Shown one piece after another: positions 34,346 through 49,631 of a DNA stretch of 64,000 bases (positions within the stretch are counted from its first letter, which is position 1; each line of letters opens with the position of its first letter). The translations under genes and the position numbers were made by a program. The notes beneath the pieces were generated by a model. The model saw only the letters and a program-made list of their open reading frames with translations, did not search any database and had not been told where the DNA came from. The stretch is from Marasmius tenuissimus (Eukaryota; Basidiomycota; Agaricomycetes; Agaricales; Marasmiaceae): contig JAQOTA010000058.1 of NCBI GenBank assembly GCA_029532415.1, positions 806,001 through 870,000 of the forward strand. Direction: 5' to 3'.

Positions 34346-36270
34346 TCACCGAGCATTGCCCTTAGACGCGGTCGTCCTCCTGTCACCGGCTACGGAGGAC
34401 CCAGCACTATTTTTCGCCTTCATGCTCTCTGTCGAACCCATCCGCTTCAACATTTGTCGGAGATCTTGGCAGTCCCCAGAGCCAGGAACAGAGCGTCGAC
34501 TAGCTTTCTTCTTGGCCAGTGCCTCCTCTTTAATCGCGGCTTGTTTGAGTTTCCTTTGTTCCTCTTGGGGTAGTGGTGGCACAGGTATGGTGGATATGGG
34601 TTTCAGCGGTTTCGAGCTATGAGCTGGAGTGGTATCGTCGGAGTGTGGGGAAGAACGCCCAAGCGGTGATATTCCTGTCGCAGACGGACTGGTGGTTGCC
34701 TTCTGCTGAGAATGGGAGGTTGTAGCACGGACAGCGTCCTGACGTGCGGGAACGCCGCCTTCGTCCGTTTTTCGAAACGGATTACGCCCGGGCAGTCTCT
34801 TGACACCGGGAAGTGTGGCGTTAACGGATGAACTCAGAACTGTTCCGGCCCCGAAGACTGGATTGGCTACTTCGCCGCTGATGCGCCTCCGCTTCGCCAG
34901 GAGTTCTGCTTGGTGACAAGCTGCTGCCATCTTCTGGTGAACCACGTTCAAATCAGCTTTCACCTCGCCTACACGATCCCTTTTGGTAACAGGCGGGATC
35001 ACTGTTGAAATCAGGGTGTCCGGAGAGGGCGGATGACGATAAAGCATCAGTTCATCGTGCTTTGGGGTCGAATCGTCAAAAGAAGGCCATTCTAGCTTCC
35101 CTCGGAAAGACGAGTAGTATCTCTGCGCAGAGTACCCTCTGTCAGGCAGGTTGGAGGGGGATCGATGACCGGACGAGGAGGCGTAAAATTGGATCACTTG
35201 TTGCTTCAATACAAGTTCCTGCACTTCTGCCGCGGCAACCTGACTCATGATGTCAAGTTCACCTAAGCTCTCGTCGGACGGCGGCTCGGTGAGAGATTGC
35301 AGCGATCTCTCCCCGACTGAGGGTCGAGATGGATAATTGGATCCACCAGAGGACGAACGGTTCTCCCTGTGTCTTTTCCGGGAGAGTCGGTCGATATGAA
35401 CCCGATATGTGAACGAGGAAGAGAATAACGAAACGATATTCTCCAAGACTAAAAGACTTTCCATCAAGGGAGTGGGGTGGTATAGCAGTCGAGAGGGTGT
35501 TGTAGTTCCCCACAGGTTCCCCATAAGATTCTTAGTCACCGATGTTCCCCTGAGATCTGGGGTTACAAGCTGAGCGATCGACAGGACGAACCAATGTCAC
35601 TGTACTTACCGACCACGGAAAGCATTATTAACTTGGAGATGCTCTTGAGAGCTGCATCGTCAACACCGCGGCAATTGCGAAGCCTCAAGATTCTCAGACC
35701 CCAAGGTCCTCGGCGCTCAGGTGTGCCAGAATGCTCTGTTGACCATAAACAGGTGGCAACCATTCGATGTACTCCCAAGCTTGAGAGGGGCGTGTCACTC
35801 GCATCGAAAGCCACAAGAGTATGGAACGAGCGTAACTGAGATACAGTGCCGTCAGTTAGCTCTTTGCATCCAGGCAATTCAAGAACGGTGATGAACGCGC
35901 AAGAGGCGGTTGACGAAATAGACTGGATGAGGGGAAGATGGGAATCATGGAATGGTAAGGGATATATGGAGAAAGAAAAAGGAAGAGAACCAGGATATAG
36001 TTGCGCAAGAGTAGCCCATAATTGAGGGTGCACGTCTTGTATAGAAAAGGACTCGGAGGAGTAGGTGGGTATGAGAGCCTTGAGGATATCGAACTGAGAA
36101 GGGTCGGGATTGGGATGATACTCGAGGTGAAAGCCAGAGGGAAGATGATGAACCTGGTCCGGAAACTGAGAGAGAATGCGAATGCAGAGAGACACGAGAG
36201 TTGGCACGTATTTTATCGAGGACGGGAACTTGAACGCGTCCTGGGTCGTGTCCCGGTCGGTTGGATGCAT
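34346..36270 (-). CDS. LRR-like (RNI-type) protein with long basic Ser-rich C-terminus
   Basis: The N-terminal half has leucine-rich repeats of the AMN1/F-box type: ITVLELPGCKELTDGTVSQL, FHTLVAFDASDTPLSSLGV, LRILRLRNCRGVDDAALKSI, and, across the intron near 35562-35609, LSVVDLRGTSVT. The second half is Ser/Pro/Lys-rich: PPSPDTLISTVIPPVTKRDR, LAKRRRISGEVANPVFGAG, RLPGRNPFRKTD, and DCQDLRQMLKRMGSTES near the end. There is no clear F-box. I start it at 36270 (MHPTDRDTTQDAFKFPSS). The architecture suggests a protein-interaction scaffold; the function is unknown. It is divergent from the glucan synthase gene, about 280 bp apart. Confidence 0.72.
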
Positions 36271-36550
36271 GATGGCAGGCTCGGTGGCATCATAACCGTG
36301 GGAGGTATCGGACAAATGAGGGGCTTTGCCCAAGCAACACCGGCCGGAGACAGTGCAACCTCCGGACTGCACGTGACCATGTTCCCACGATGGAGTGGAA
36401 TCAAATCGCTGGCCAGCTCAACCTGTTTTCCCCAACAACTCCCCTCAAGAGACCGTCTGGGCAAATTTGCAAGGTCGCTCGACGCAAATTCCATTCTTTT
36501 AATCTCCAACTCCCTTTTCCTTTTACTTTTCGTCCTTCTTCCCTTCTTTA

Positions 36551-39500
36551 ATGGCCGCTCGCCCGTACGGCGGTCCTCATGACCCTAGGACTCAACAAAA
36601 CCCCTTTGGAAATGGCCCTCCTCGTCAACAACAGTTCCCTCACCCTTCAAATCCTCAACAGCAGCCACGGCGGGACTATGGCGAGCCAGAGGTTGCTACT
36701 ACAGATCCATATGGTGCCTACAACTCCAGTACCACTCGTTTAGCTGGAGCACCAGGCTACTATGACCAGGGCGGTAAGTTTGACTAGTCCTTATCATTCC
36801 AGTGTGCACGGCTCAGTCTCTTCCCTTTTTTATAGGCTCTCAACACGATGTCAGCCGGTATGCGTCTTCGGTCGATTCACATTCTAGTTTTCCAGAAGTT
36901 TCCCCCTTCGCCGACCCTGGCATTGGGTCCAATGAACCTTATCCTGCGTGGTCGCAGGATCGCCAAATACCGATGTCGACGGAAGAGATTGAGGACGTGT
37001 TCATCGACCTTCAACAAAAGTTCGGCTTCCAGAGGGACTCCATGCGCAACATGGTGAGTTGTTTCCCCGTCATTCCAGTCTTATACTCACCGCCATTACT
37101 CGGCAGTTCGACTTTACCATGCACTTGCTCGACTCTAGAGCCTCGCGCATGACTCCCAACCAGGCCCTTCTCACTCTACACGCCGACTACATTGGTGGTC
37201 AACACGCAAACTATCGCAAATGGTACTTTGCTGCCCAGCTCAACCTCGACGATGCTGTTGGCCAGTCCCAGAATCCTGGTCTTCAGCGCCTGAAATCGGT
37301 CAAAGGTTCAGGAGGAAGCAAGTCTCTAGACTCGGCTCTCAACCGTTGGAGAAACGCCATGAACAACATGTCCCAGTATGACCGTCTACGACAGATTGCC
37401 CTCTACCTGCTCTGCTGGGGAGAGGCCGGCAACGTTCGCTTCACGCCAGAGTGTCTCTGCTTCATCTTCAAATGTGCCGACGACTACTATCGCAGCCCCG
37501 AATGCCAGAACCGCGTGGACCCGATTCCCGAGGGCACCTACATGAACACCATAATCAAACCGATATACAGATTCATGCGGGACCAGGGCTACGAGGTTCA
37601 GGACGGCAAGTTCGTCCGAAAGGAGAAAGACCATGACGAAATCATTGGTTACGATGACATTAACCAACTCTTTTGGTATCCGGAGGGGCTGGCCCGGATT
37701 GTACTCAACGATAATGTACGTTGTCTCGCCTTCCCGATTTTCAATTTTCACTGAACCCATTCTCTTGCAGAGCCGTTTGGTTGATGTATCACCTCCTCAA
37801 CGATACATGAAGCTTAGCCGTGTCGATTGGAACAAAGTGTTTTTCAAAACATACTTTGAGAAGCGCTCGCTTACCCATCTCCTGGTCAACTTCAATCGAA
37901 TTTGGATCTTACACGTATCCGTGTACTACTTCTACACCGCTTTCAACTCCCCCAAGGTTTACGCTCCCCGGACCAAAATCCATCCCTCCCCGCAGATGAC
38001 CTGGTCCGCCACCGCACTTGGTGGAGCCGTATCGACTGGTATCATGTTGGCAGCCACCCTCGCCGAGTTTAGCTACATCCCTACCACCTGGAACAACGCA
38101 TCGCATTTGACCACCCGTTTCATCTTCCTCCTCATCATTCTTGCTCTTACCGCCGGGCCCACTTTTTACATCGCCATGGTTGACGATCGGCCCAACCTTA
38201 ACCAGGTCCCTCTCATCATCGGTATTTGTCAGTTCTTCGTTTCGGTCGTCGCAACCATATGTTTCGCCATCATACCCTCCGGTAGGATGTTCGGAGACCG
38301 TGTCGCTGGCAAGTCTCGGAAGTACATGGCCTCCCAAACCTTCACGGCGTCCTATCCCTCCCTGAACCGTAGTGCCAGGACTGCATCGATCTTCCTCTGG
38401 ATCCTCATTTTCAGCTGCAAGTTCGTCGAATCTTACTTCTTCCTGGCATCTTCCTTCTCTTCTCCTATCGCTGTCATGGCCCGAACCAAGGTTCAAGGGT
38501 GCAACGACAGGATCTTTGGAAACGCCCTCTGTTCCAACCAGGTTCCGTTCACACTGGCCATCATGTATGTGATGGATTTGATTCTGTTCTTCTTGGACAC
38601 ATACCTGTGGTACATCATCTGGATAGTTGTGTTCAGTATCGGGAGGAGTTTCGGTTTGGGTTTGAGCATTTGGACACCATGGACGGAGATCTACACCCGA
38701 TTGCCCAAGCGAATCTACGCGAAGTTGCTCTCCACCAGCGAGATGGAAGTAAAGTACAAGCCCAAGGTCAGTAATCACCGCATCTAGATCGACGATCCTC
38801 TGATCGCAGTGGCCTTTTAGGTTCTCGTCTCCCAAATTTGGAATGCCGTCATCATCTCCATGTACCGTGAACATCTGCTCTCCATCGACCACGTTCAGCG
38901 CCTCCTCTATCATCAGGTTGATGGCCCTGACGGTCGTCGCACCCTGCGAGCGCCTCCTTTCTTCACCAACCAGCAAGGTCAAGGGCACAAGAACAATTTC
39001 TTCCCTGAAGGAGGTGAAGCTGAGCGCCGAATCTCTTTCTTCGCATCTTCCCTCGCCACCGCCATCCCCGAACCCCTACCGTCGATGCTATGCCCACGTT
39101 CACGGTCCTTGTCCCACACTACTCTGAGAAAATCTTGCTCAGTTTGCGAGAAATTATCAGAGAAGAGGATCAGAACACGCGTGTCACGTTGTTGGAGTAC
39201 CTGAAGCAACTGCATCCGGTCGAATGGGACAACTTCGTCAAGGACACCAAAATCCTTGCTGAGGAGATGGATGGTGAAGTCACGAACGAGAAGCCTGGCA
39301 CCAAGACCGACGATCTACCGTTCTACTGCATCGGTTTCAAGACTTCGTCTCCCGAGTACACTCTTCGAACTAGGATTTGGGCCTCGCTCCGAGCACAGAC
39401 GCTGTACCGTACCGTCTCCGGCATGATGAACTATTCCAAGGCCATCAAGCTCCTCTATCGAGTCGAGAATCCCGACATAGTGCACGCCTTTGGTGGAAAC

Positions 39501-42400
39501 ACTGAGCGGCTGGAACGCGAACTCGAGAAGATGTCCAGGCGGAAGTTCAAGTTTGCGGTCTCCATGCAGCGGTACGCCAAATTCAACAAGGAGGAAATTG
39601 AGAACGCCGAGTTCTTGCTCCGCGCATATCCTGATCTCCAGATTGCGTACCTTGATGAAGAACCCGGTCCCAAAGGCGGCGAGGCAAGGTTGTTCTCGAC
39701 ACTCATCGACGGTCACTCCGAGATTGACGAGGCCACCGGGAAACGGAAGCCCAAGTTCCGCATTGAGCTTCCTGGCAACCCTATTCTCGGTGACGGCAAG
39801 TCTGACAACCAGAATCACGCTATCGTTTTCTACCGTGGGGAGTACCTCCAGCTTATCGACGCTAACCAGGACAACTACCTTGAGGAATGTTTGAAGATCC
39901 GAAACATCCTCGGAGAGTTCGAGGAATACTCGGTTTCCGGCCAGAGCCCCTACGCTCAGTGGGGACACAAGGAATTCAACAAGTCACCCGTCGCGATCAT
40001 CGGTACTCGAGAATACATCTTCTCCGAGAACATTGGTGTGCTTGGTGATATTGCAGCAGGAAAGGAACAAACATTCGGAACCATGACTGCTCGTGCCTTG
40101 GCCTGGATCGGAGGAAAGCTGCATTACGGACATCCTGATTTCTTGAACGCTACCTTCATGTGCACCCGTGGTGGTGTCTCAAAGGCTCAGAAGGGTCTCC
40201 ATCTGAACGAGGATATTTTCGCCGGTATGAACGCCTTCGGACGTGGTGGACGTATCAAACACTCGGAGTACTACCAGTGTGGTAAAGGTCGTGACCTGGG
40301 TTTCGGAACTATTCTTAACTTCCAGACGAAGATTGGAACTGGTATGGGTGAACAGATGCTCAGTCGAGAGTACTACTACCTTGGTACCCAACTGCCGATT
40401 GACCGCTTTTTGACTTTCTACTATGGTCATCCCGGTTTCCATGTTAACAACATTCTCGTTATCTATTCTATCCAAATTTTCATGCTTACTCGTGAGTATC
40501 TATTTGCGGCTTCTCTCATCTCCTGTACTGACGGTCATCTAGTTGTATATCTGGGAACACTCAACAGTCAGCTCCTCGTTTGCAGACTGGACTCCCAAGG
40601 CAACGTTCTCGGCGGACAACCAGGATGCTACAACCTGCTCCCCGTGTTCGAGTGGATCAGGCGTTGCATCATCTCCATCTTCTTGGTCTTCTTCATTGCT
40701 TTCTTGCCTCTGTTCCTTCAAGGTAATGTCATCTTACGAGCACAGCATTCCACTCTTCTAATAGTTCGTGTCATCCTACAGAGCTCGTTGAGCGCGGAAC
40801 CGGCAAGGCGTTGCTTCGTTTGGCCAAGCATTTCCTCTCCCTCTCTCCTATATTCGAGGTGTTCTCCACACAGATCTACTCCCAGTCCATTTTGAGCAAC
40901 TTGACCTTCGGTGGTGCCCGATACATTGCTACGGGACGTGGTTTCGCCACAACTCGTCTCAACTTCAGCACCCTGTACTCTCGTTTCGCCGGACCCAGTA
41001 TCTACCTTGGCATGAGGAACCTCCTTTTGCTGTTGTACGCCAGCTTGACCCTTTGGATCCCCCATTTGATCTACTTCTGGGCTTCCATTCTCGCCTTGTG
41101 TATCGCGCCGTTCGTCTTCAACCCACACCAGTTCTCATTTGCGGATTTCATCATTGATTATCGTGAATTCCTCCGCTGGATGTCGCGCGGTAACTCTCGC
41201 ACAAAGGCCAGCAGTTGGTACGGATACTGCAGGCTCTCCCGAACGATGATTACAGGTTACAAGAAGAAGAAATTGGGTCACCCGTCGGAAAAGCTCTCTG
41301 GAGATGTTCCCCGTGCTGGCTGGAAGGCCGTCATCATCTCAGAGGTCATCTGGCCCATTTGCGTCGCCATCATCTTTATCAACGCCTACATGTTCGTTAA
41401 GTCGTTCCCCGACAAGGCTGGAAAGTCCGGCACGGCTGTTTCCCAAATCAACAATGGCCCAAGTGCTCTGATCAGGATTGCCATCATAGCTGTCGGACCC
41501 ATCGTGTGGAATGCGGCCGTTCTTATGGCACTGTTCTTCATCTCGCTGTTCCTTGGACCTATGTTGGAATCGTGGGTGAAGTTCGGTTCCGTCATGGCTG
41601 CCATTGCACATACAGCTGCACTTGTCGGTCTGGTTGCATTCTTCGAGTTCTTCGTGCGTATCTTTTCATCATTAAGTTTACTTTTGACTAAATTTTCCGC
41701 CTTGAACCATAGTGGTACTTGGAATTGTGGGACCCCAGTCACGCCGTGCTCGGTGTCATCTGTATCATAGCGATCCAGCGCGCGATTCACAAGATCCTGA
41801 TCTCTGTGTTCTTGACCCGTGAATACAAGCACGACGAGACCAACCGAGCCTGGTGGACAGGTAAATGGTACGGAAGGGGCCTCGGCAACTCTGCCATGTC
41901 GCAGCCCGCTCGTGAATTCATCGTCAAGATTGTGGAGATGTCTCTATGGAGTTCGGACTTCATCCTCGCTCACATCCTCCTCATCATCTTGACACCACCG
42001 ATCCTCATTCCGTTCTTCAACCGCATCCACTCGACCATGTTGTGTAAGTTCTCAGGCGTTCAAACCGTATGAATGACCCGCTGACATGTAGCTTGTAGTC
42101 TGGCTTCGACCCTCTAAGCAGATTCGCGCACCTCTATTCTCAACGAAGCAAAAGAGGACCAGGAGATGGAATGTAAGTCACCCTTTCTCTTGCGGGTCAC
42201 CTCTCCGTGCTCACATTTGCATTCAAGGTTATCAAGTACTCGGTTGTCTACCTTATTGTCGTGGCATTCCTGGCCGCCCTAATAGTCCTGCGTACGTTAT
42301 TTTCGACTTCTTCACCAGGCTTCATCTAATCACCTATATTCCAGCTGCACTGTTCCATGATCGCATTGACTTTGAGTGCTCCATTTGCAAGAGTATCTAA
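36551..42400 (+). CDS. FKS1: 1,3-beta-glucan synthase catalytic subunit (GT48, FKS type)
   Basis: A very large plasma-membrane enzyme that makes cell-wall 1,3-beta-glucan from UDP-glucose, regulated by Rho1. The N-terminal cytosolic part is Gln/Pro-rich ([20 protein letters not shown]), followed by the FKS1 domain ([20 protein letters not shown] block at about 37400-37450, then [13 protein letters not shown]). A first set of membrane spans lies at about 37900-38650. The GT48 domain has [93 protein letters not shown], and [21 protein letters not shown] second set of spans follows up to the C-terminal [19 protein letters not shown]. At least ten short introns are present, crowded at both ends; the central GT48 exon is nearly 1.4 kb. 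This is the target family of echinocandins. Confidence 0.97.
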
Positions 42401-42620
42401 TGATCTACTTTTTAGTTTTTTGTTTTCGTTGACGAACTTTGAATATATTGCTTGGTGTACATATCACACTTTTACCGCGGATCGTGCCTTCTTTACTTTA
42501 ATACTCTCATTTTGTATCAACATTGCCTACGGATAGAGCTATACATTTGTCTAGATTGACAAGTCACAAAAAAAAGCACGAAAGCAAGCAAAGATATGGG
42601 TGTTACTGCGCCTCGCAAGA

Positions 42621-44055
42621 CTATGCCATCTCCCCCTCCTCGAGATCCTGTCCCGGCCTTGCAGGTCCGTTTCTGGACGGCTCTCGTGCTCGGCGTTTCT
42701 TCTCTGCATCGTACATCTCCCGCATCTTGGCACCGAGGATGTTCGGGTACAAGGCCGGACTGTTACTCTTTTTGAGCCTCTCCTCAAACCGTAAGATTTT
42801 ATCCATTTGAGCCTGGAGGGCGAAGTTGTCCCGCTAGTAGGGGTCAGTACCTGGAACGAATGCAAGGAGGGTAGAAAACTCACGCCTTCCGCTGATCTCT
42901 TCACTCGTGCCTCATCTCGCATCTTATCCAACTCCTTGCGCCTTTGTTCCTCTTTCTCTCGTCTGCTGACGCCGGCGCGTATGTTCGACGCGCCAGGCTG
43001 TGAAGAAAAGGATGTCGTCAAATCCCAGGCCATACAAGAGCCCATACGAACATACCCTATTGAACAACTCCGCGTAGACATTGTTATTTCGCAAATCCAG
43101 GTCCGCACTAACAGGTGGAGGTGCAGCTTTGAGTCCCAAAGTCTTTGTGATGTCCGCCTCCTCTGTCCCCTTGACCGGCACTGACAGTGTTGGTTTCTTC
43201 GCGGGTAGAACAGGCGTGCCAGTCGCGTTGGGTTTGTTCTTCTTGATGTTGGGAAGCTTTCGTTTCTTCTGCGGCGGTGAGCCGCTCTCCTTGATTTGTG
43301 AGGTAGAGGGTGCAGGCACATTAGGAGATGGGTAGGATTGATCGTCGACAACGTCGACGAGTGGGCTAGACGGGGCGTTCAATGAAGGTCTCGTCGGTTT
43401 CGCCTTCCTGGATGATTCCTTTCCCTTCCCTTTTTGGCCTCTCGAATTGGAGCCACCTTTCGCCTTTGACTTTGCACGCTTAGGCTCGTCCTCAAATTCA
43501 TCGTCGTCGTCATCATCGTCCAACGTTCCCAAATCCTGCGCGAGATCATCTGCATCCAGGTCGAACTGGTCATCCGTATCTTCGTCGGAGAGATCTGCTT
43601 TCTTCGACTTCTTGCGTTTGTTCTTCGTAGTCGTTGTCGGTTTTGACGTCGACGGAGCGGGCGGTCGTTCCTCTTCCTCTTCTTGTTCGTACCTCTTCGG
43701 CTTTACGATTCGTCGTTTCGACTTTGTAGGCGGTCGAATGTCCTCGTCGTATCCGTCACGGTCGCCTTGATCCTCATCCTCATCTACATTCACAAAATCA
43801 TTTTGGTATGAATCCTCCTCATTCAAACGCTGTCGTTTTGTAGGTGGTGGTGATGATGCCGGCGCTCCCGTCTCCTCTTCATCGTCGGATGAGAGAACAG
43901 CTCTTTTCGAGACTGTGGCTTTACGTCGTGTTGGTTCAGGTAAATCCTAGTAAAGACGTGTTGTGAGATACGTAGAATTGAAAGAGCTTGACACTGAATA
44001 GGGTTCTCACATCGAACATTGTTCTGGTCGGAGGCAGCTTAATTCGGAATGACAT
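42621..44055 (-). CDS. Acidic/basic nuclear protein of unknown function
   Basis: It starts MSFRIKLPPTRTMFDDLPEP after one intron. The middle alternates Asp/Glu runs (DLGTLDDDDDDDEFEDEPKR) with Lys/Arg runs (KNKRKKSKKA, KKRKLPNIKKNKPNA), which suggests a nuclear or nucleolar protein. The C-terminal third is more conserved-looking: DLDLRNNNVYAELFNRPGAS, VSRREKEEQRRKELDKMRDE (coiled coil), and LQAQMDKILRFEERLKK, followed by YPNILGAKMREMYDAEKK. I do not recognise a named family. Its stop lies 220 bp from the glucan synthase stop, in convergent orientation. Introns lie near 42832-42883 and 43001-43058, plus one in the 5' part. Confidence 0.75.
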
Positions 44056-44274
44056 GTTTCGCAGGGCCTGGACGGTAATGGTAGGTCGATGGATGGCTGT
44101 GAAATGGTCAGGTGGCCGAGAAATGAATTTCTAATTCTTATGCCCGATAGCGCCGTAATAAATGAAGGGGGTCTTCACTGCAATCACAAGAGAAGGATTG
44201 GCACTGATTTCTGTTACTTTACATGACTATAATACTGCACGATTAACCTCCAGTTTCCATGGGCTTTCCACTGT

Positions 44275-45664
44275 CTAGGCGGAAGCATCCTCTTGGTAGA
44301 ATTTCATCAAGTCTTGAACGTCGTCCCGTGAACCCAAGAATACAGGGCAGCGTTCGTGTATAGTTGTTGGTACAATATCCAAGATGCGCTTCTTGCCAGT
44401 CGTCGCCACACCACCGGCCTATCGAGATTGTAGGGTCAGTCAAAATCATACCAGCCAACCGGAAAGAAAACACGCCAACCTGCTCAGTCAAGTAAGCCAT
44501 AGGGAATGCCTCATATAAGAGCCTCAATTTCCCGCTTTTGCTTTTCTTGTCATCGGGGTACCCAAAAATACCACCATACAGAAGGGTACGGTGAACATCG
44601 GCGACCATGGACCCGATGTACCGAGCACTATAGGGCTTGCCGTTCGCGGGGTACTTGATTGTCTTCAAGTAGTTGACCACGGGTGGGTGGAAATACAGCG
44701 AATTACCCTCATTGAATGAGTAGATCTTGCCGCGAGTTGGTATCCGGATCTAAAGCGGAGTATGTGTCAGTATGTGTAGATTCAGGTGTAGGGACGCAGA
44801 AGAGAAAGTTGCGCGTACGTCAGGATGGGTGAGGATGAATTCACCAAGAGCGGGATCGAGGGTGTATCCGTTTACTCCCTGGCCTGTTGAGAACACCAAG
44901 TTTGCAGAGGACCCGTACCTAGTATAGAGTAAGAAGGACATCCAGAATCCCGTCGGAACCGAGATCCGAGGATACGCTTACATGGTATACCCAGCAGCGA
45001 CCATCTCACTTCCTGGCCTCAACACGTCTTCAATCGTTCCAGGAGAGTCCGGCCTCTACAGGGAAGATTACGGTCAAACACCAGTTGCAAGTCGGATGAA
45101 TGGAGAGACGCGTACAATCTTGTAGATACCAAAAATGGTCCCAATGTTGACTCCAGCATCGATGTTGCTACTACCATCCAAAGGGTCGAACACGACGCAG
45201 TATTTGCCCTTGTTCTTCTCCTCAATGAAAATAGCCTCCTGAAGCTCCTCCGAAACAAGTACGGCGGTCTTTCCGGATGCTCTCAGAGCATTTATCATGA
45301 TATCGTTTGAAAGGACATCCAGCTTCTTCTGCTCTTCGCCCTGCACGTTCGTCTCTCCTGCGAGACCGACGCTAGCGATAGGGATCGTGTGAGATCGAGC
45401 TATATGCGATGTGGTTGAGGACTCACAGATTGATGAGACGGGCTTTCCTAACATTAGTGGCGATAAACTTGGAAGTGACCTGAATCGCGGTAAGTAGCAA
45501 AGTGAGGTCTCCGGTAGCTGCAGGACCCAATCGAAGTTGATCATGGAGAACATGACTATAGTAGGATGCACCGTCGGTCAGAAGAAACTCCTCGGGGTAG
45601 CGTGGACGACACTGTACCGAGTGAGGGTGATAAGGTCAGTGCTTGGGGGGTCCTCGTTTGACAT
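44275..45664 (-). CDS. FBP1: Fructose-1,6-bisphosphatase
   Basis: A cytosolic gluconeogenic enzyme that hydrolyses fructose-1,6-bisphosphate to fructose-6-phosphate. It starts [20 protein letters not shown] and continues with [20 protein letters not shown]. The metal site motifs are present: [12 protein letters not shown] and [20 protein letters not shown]. Then follow [20 protein letters not shown], the substrate-binding region [39 protein letters not shown], and the C-terminus [20 protein letters not shown]. Six or so introns are present, and all boundaries restore the family sequence. The gene is single-copy in this window. Confidence 0.95.
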
Positions 45665-46069
45665 TGTCGACGTAGATGGGGGTTGCTAGGAACAAGTTGT
45701 GGAGGAAGAACGTTACGAAAACAAATCGGATTTCGAAATTGCAAAGGAGTTCCTTCCGTCCATAACCACCGGCCCGTTGAACCCCGTTCAAAAGGACCAG
45801 AATCACGTGGAACTCATAATAGTTGAACTGAACGTCCATATCGAGTTCATCGAATGGAATCTGGGCCAGCGTCGGACAGCCAAAGCAGAGCTTCGTTTCC
45901 GAGCATCGGGCCGCATCGGGCCACGAGCAGCCAGTTGTAGAGTCGAAATTGGGTACCTTGGAGGATAACCAGGTTCACGATGTGACTGAGCGTCTCGATA
46001 TTAGTACACAATATTAAGCATTGTCGAGCTAGCTCTGGGCTCGTGTATACAGTGAGCTGAGTACATATC
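45665..46069. other. Intergenic upstream of FBP1
   Basis: About 400 bp contain the FBP1 promoter and the 3' region of the zinc-finger gene. A short direct repeat gcatcgggcc occurs twice at about 45902-45921. No gene is apparent. Confidence 0.5.
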
Positions 46070-48270
<2,201 letters not shown>

Positions 48271-49440
48271 ATGAGCAGTCCTCCATCTCATTATATACCC
48301 TCCAAGATTGACACTACACCCAGGCAAGTTATCTTCCTCTTAGATCCACGAGCATCTCCGTTCTCGTTGTAGCTCAAGTCCAGGGCCTCGTATCCTTTCG
48401 ATTCATTTCACTCGACTCCCGTAGCTCGCTGAACTCATTGCTGACCATCACTATTAGGCGTCATCATGGTTATGCAGTTCTGCTATTCATCATGGGAACA
48501 CTATTCCCTCCTCTCGGTCCGTATCCTTAGCCATCTGCTTCTTTTCTCGTTTTCTCATCTGTTGGCTCCTAGCTGTTGCGGCGAGGTTTGGATTCGGTAA
48601 AGATTTCTGGATCAACATAGTCTTGACTATCTGTGGATACATTCCAGGTGCGTAATGGTCCACGTAGGCCCATTCGACGACCCAGTACTGATTATCCCCC
48701 AGGCCATGGCCATAATTTTTACATTCAGGTACATGACCCTCGTTCATCCCGATGATCGCTCTTGCTCATCATCCTATATTATTTTGCTACGTGTACAGAA
48801 CATTCGAAACAACAAGACGCACGCTCGCACCCCCAAGTGGGCCCAAAAGTGGGGATTGGTCGATACCAGCGAAATTCGTCGTAAGGAGCGCAAGTCGCAA
48901 TGGGCGAATCGGTACAAGGATCGTCTTCCCAATTCAACACTTGACGGCCGACCTTTGGAAGAGGGTCAGGTCGGAAGTTCCAGCCAAAGTATCTCCTCGG
49001 AAGACGGCCGGCCTCCCCGTGGACCTAATGATCCGTTATGGCGGGAGGAGGACGAGCAGTATTACAACCAACCTAACAACTCAAACTCGTCCGGACGCTG
49101 GCACTATCCCGCCAACTTTGACGATGCTGTCGTTTCCGGATCAGGTTCAAGGAAGAGCAAGAAGAAGAAGGAGAAGAAGGACAGGTGGGCAAGGACAGAG
49201 GATGCGTATAGTCTTTCTGAGCAACAGCCACGGAAGAAGTCAAAGAGAAGAAAGAGCAGATCTTCGATGACGACGAGCATGGATTCCACTGGCGATGCGA
49301 CCCAATTCCCCGAAGATCCTGAAGGTGGATTATACGGCCCCAACCCTACCCAAAGAGCTGCAAACGAGGAGGACCGGCGGGAGGCAAATGCCAAGTCGAA
49401 GGCAACGACGGACGACGATGTGTTCAGCCATCAGTTCTAA
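48271..49440 (+). CDS. Pmp3/UPF0057-family membrane protein with long basic C-terminal tail
   Basis: The N-terminal part is a Pmp3-type proteolipid: YAVLLFIMGTLFPPLAVAAR and FWINIVLTICGYIPGHGHNF, two membrane spans as in the plasma-membrane stress proteins of this family. Most Pmp3 proteins are about 55-60 residues; here a hydrophilic tail of more than 200 residues follows, with EIRRKERKSQWANRYKDRL, RPPRGPNDPLWREEDEQYYN, SRKSKKKKEKKDRWARTEDA, and KKSKRRKSRSSM. Long-tailed Pmp3 proteins are known in filamentous fungi. The first intron starts with GC (cccag then gcaagttatc, about 48324-48458). Three GT-AG introns follow. The start at 48271 is the first in-frame Met (MSSPPSHYIPSKI). Confidence 0.8.
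48324..48458 (+). other. GC-AG intron in the Pmp3-family gene
   Basis: The exon ends ACACCCAG and the intron begins gcaagttatc, which matches the minor GC donor consensus AG|GCAAGT. The acceptor is accatcactattag before GCGTCATCATGG. Splicing gives PRRHHGYAVLL in frame; no nearby GT donor does so equally well. Confidence 0.65.
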
Positions 49441-49631
49441 GAGCTTTCGCTTTCGCGAGGAAGGTTGGGGATGTTCGCAGATACAGTCTTATTCTTAGTC
49501 GAGTATATTTATTCAATTAGTTTCTACCAAAGCTGAAATATGCGTGCCTAATCTAAATACATGGATGAGAAGCGTGCGTGAATATGAGAGCAATGAAGGA
49601 ATTCCAGATAATAACAATGAGTATGAAGGGT

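Noticed and set aside
37909..38988. A 359-codon open frame on the minus strand
   Set aside because: It lies antisense to the glucan synthase membrane region, is full of charged low-complexity residues, and has no domain; it reflects the codon bias of the real gene.
39315..39968. A 217-codon minus-strand frame
   Set aside because: It is antisense to the GT48 exon of the glucan synthase and has no recognisable motif.
43081..43770. Ser-rich plus-strand frames opposite the acidic nuclear protein
   Set aside because: Poly-Ser here is only the complement of Asp/Glu codons on the real strand.
45902..45921. Direct repeat gcatcgggcc in the FBP1 promoter
   Set aside because: Two copies of ten bases are too little to call a regulatory element.
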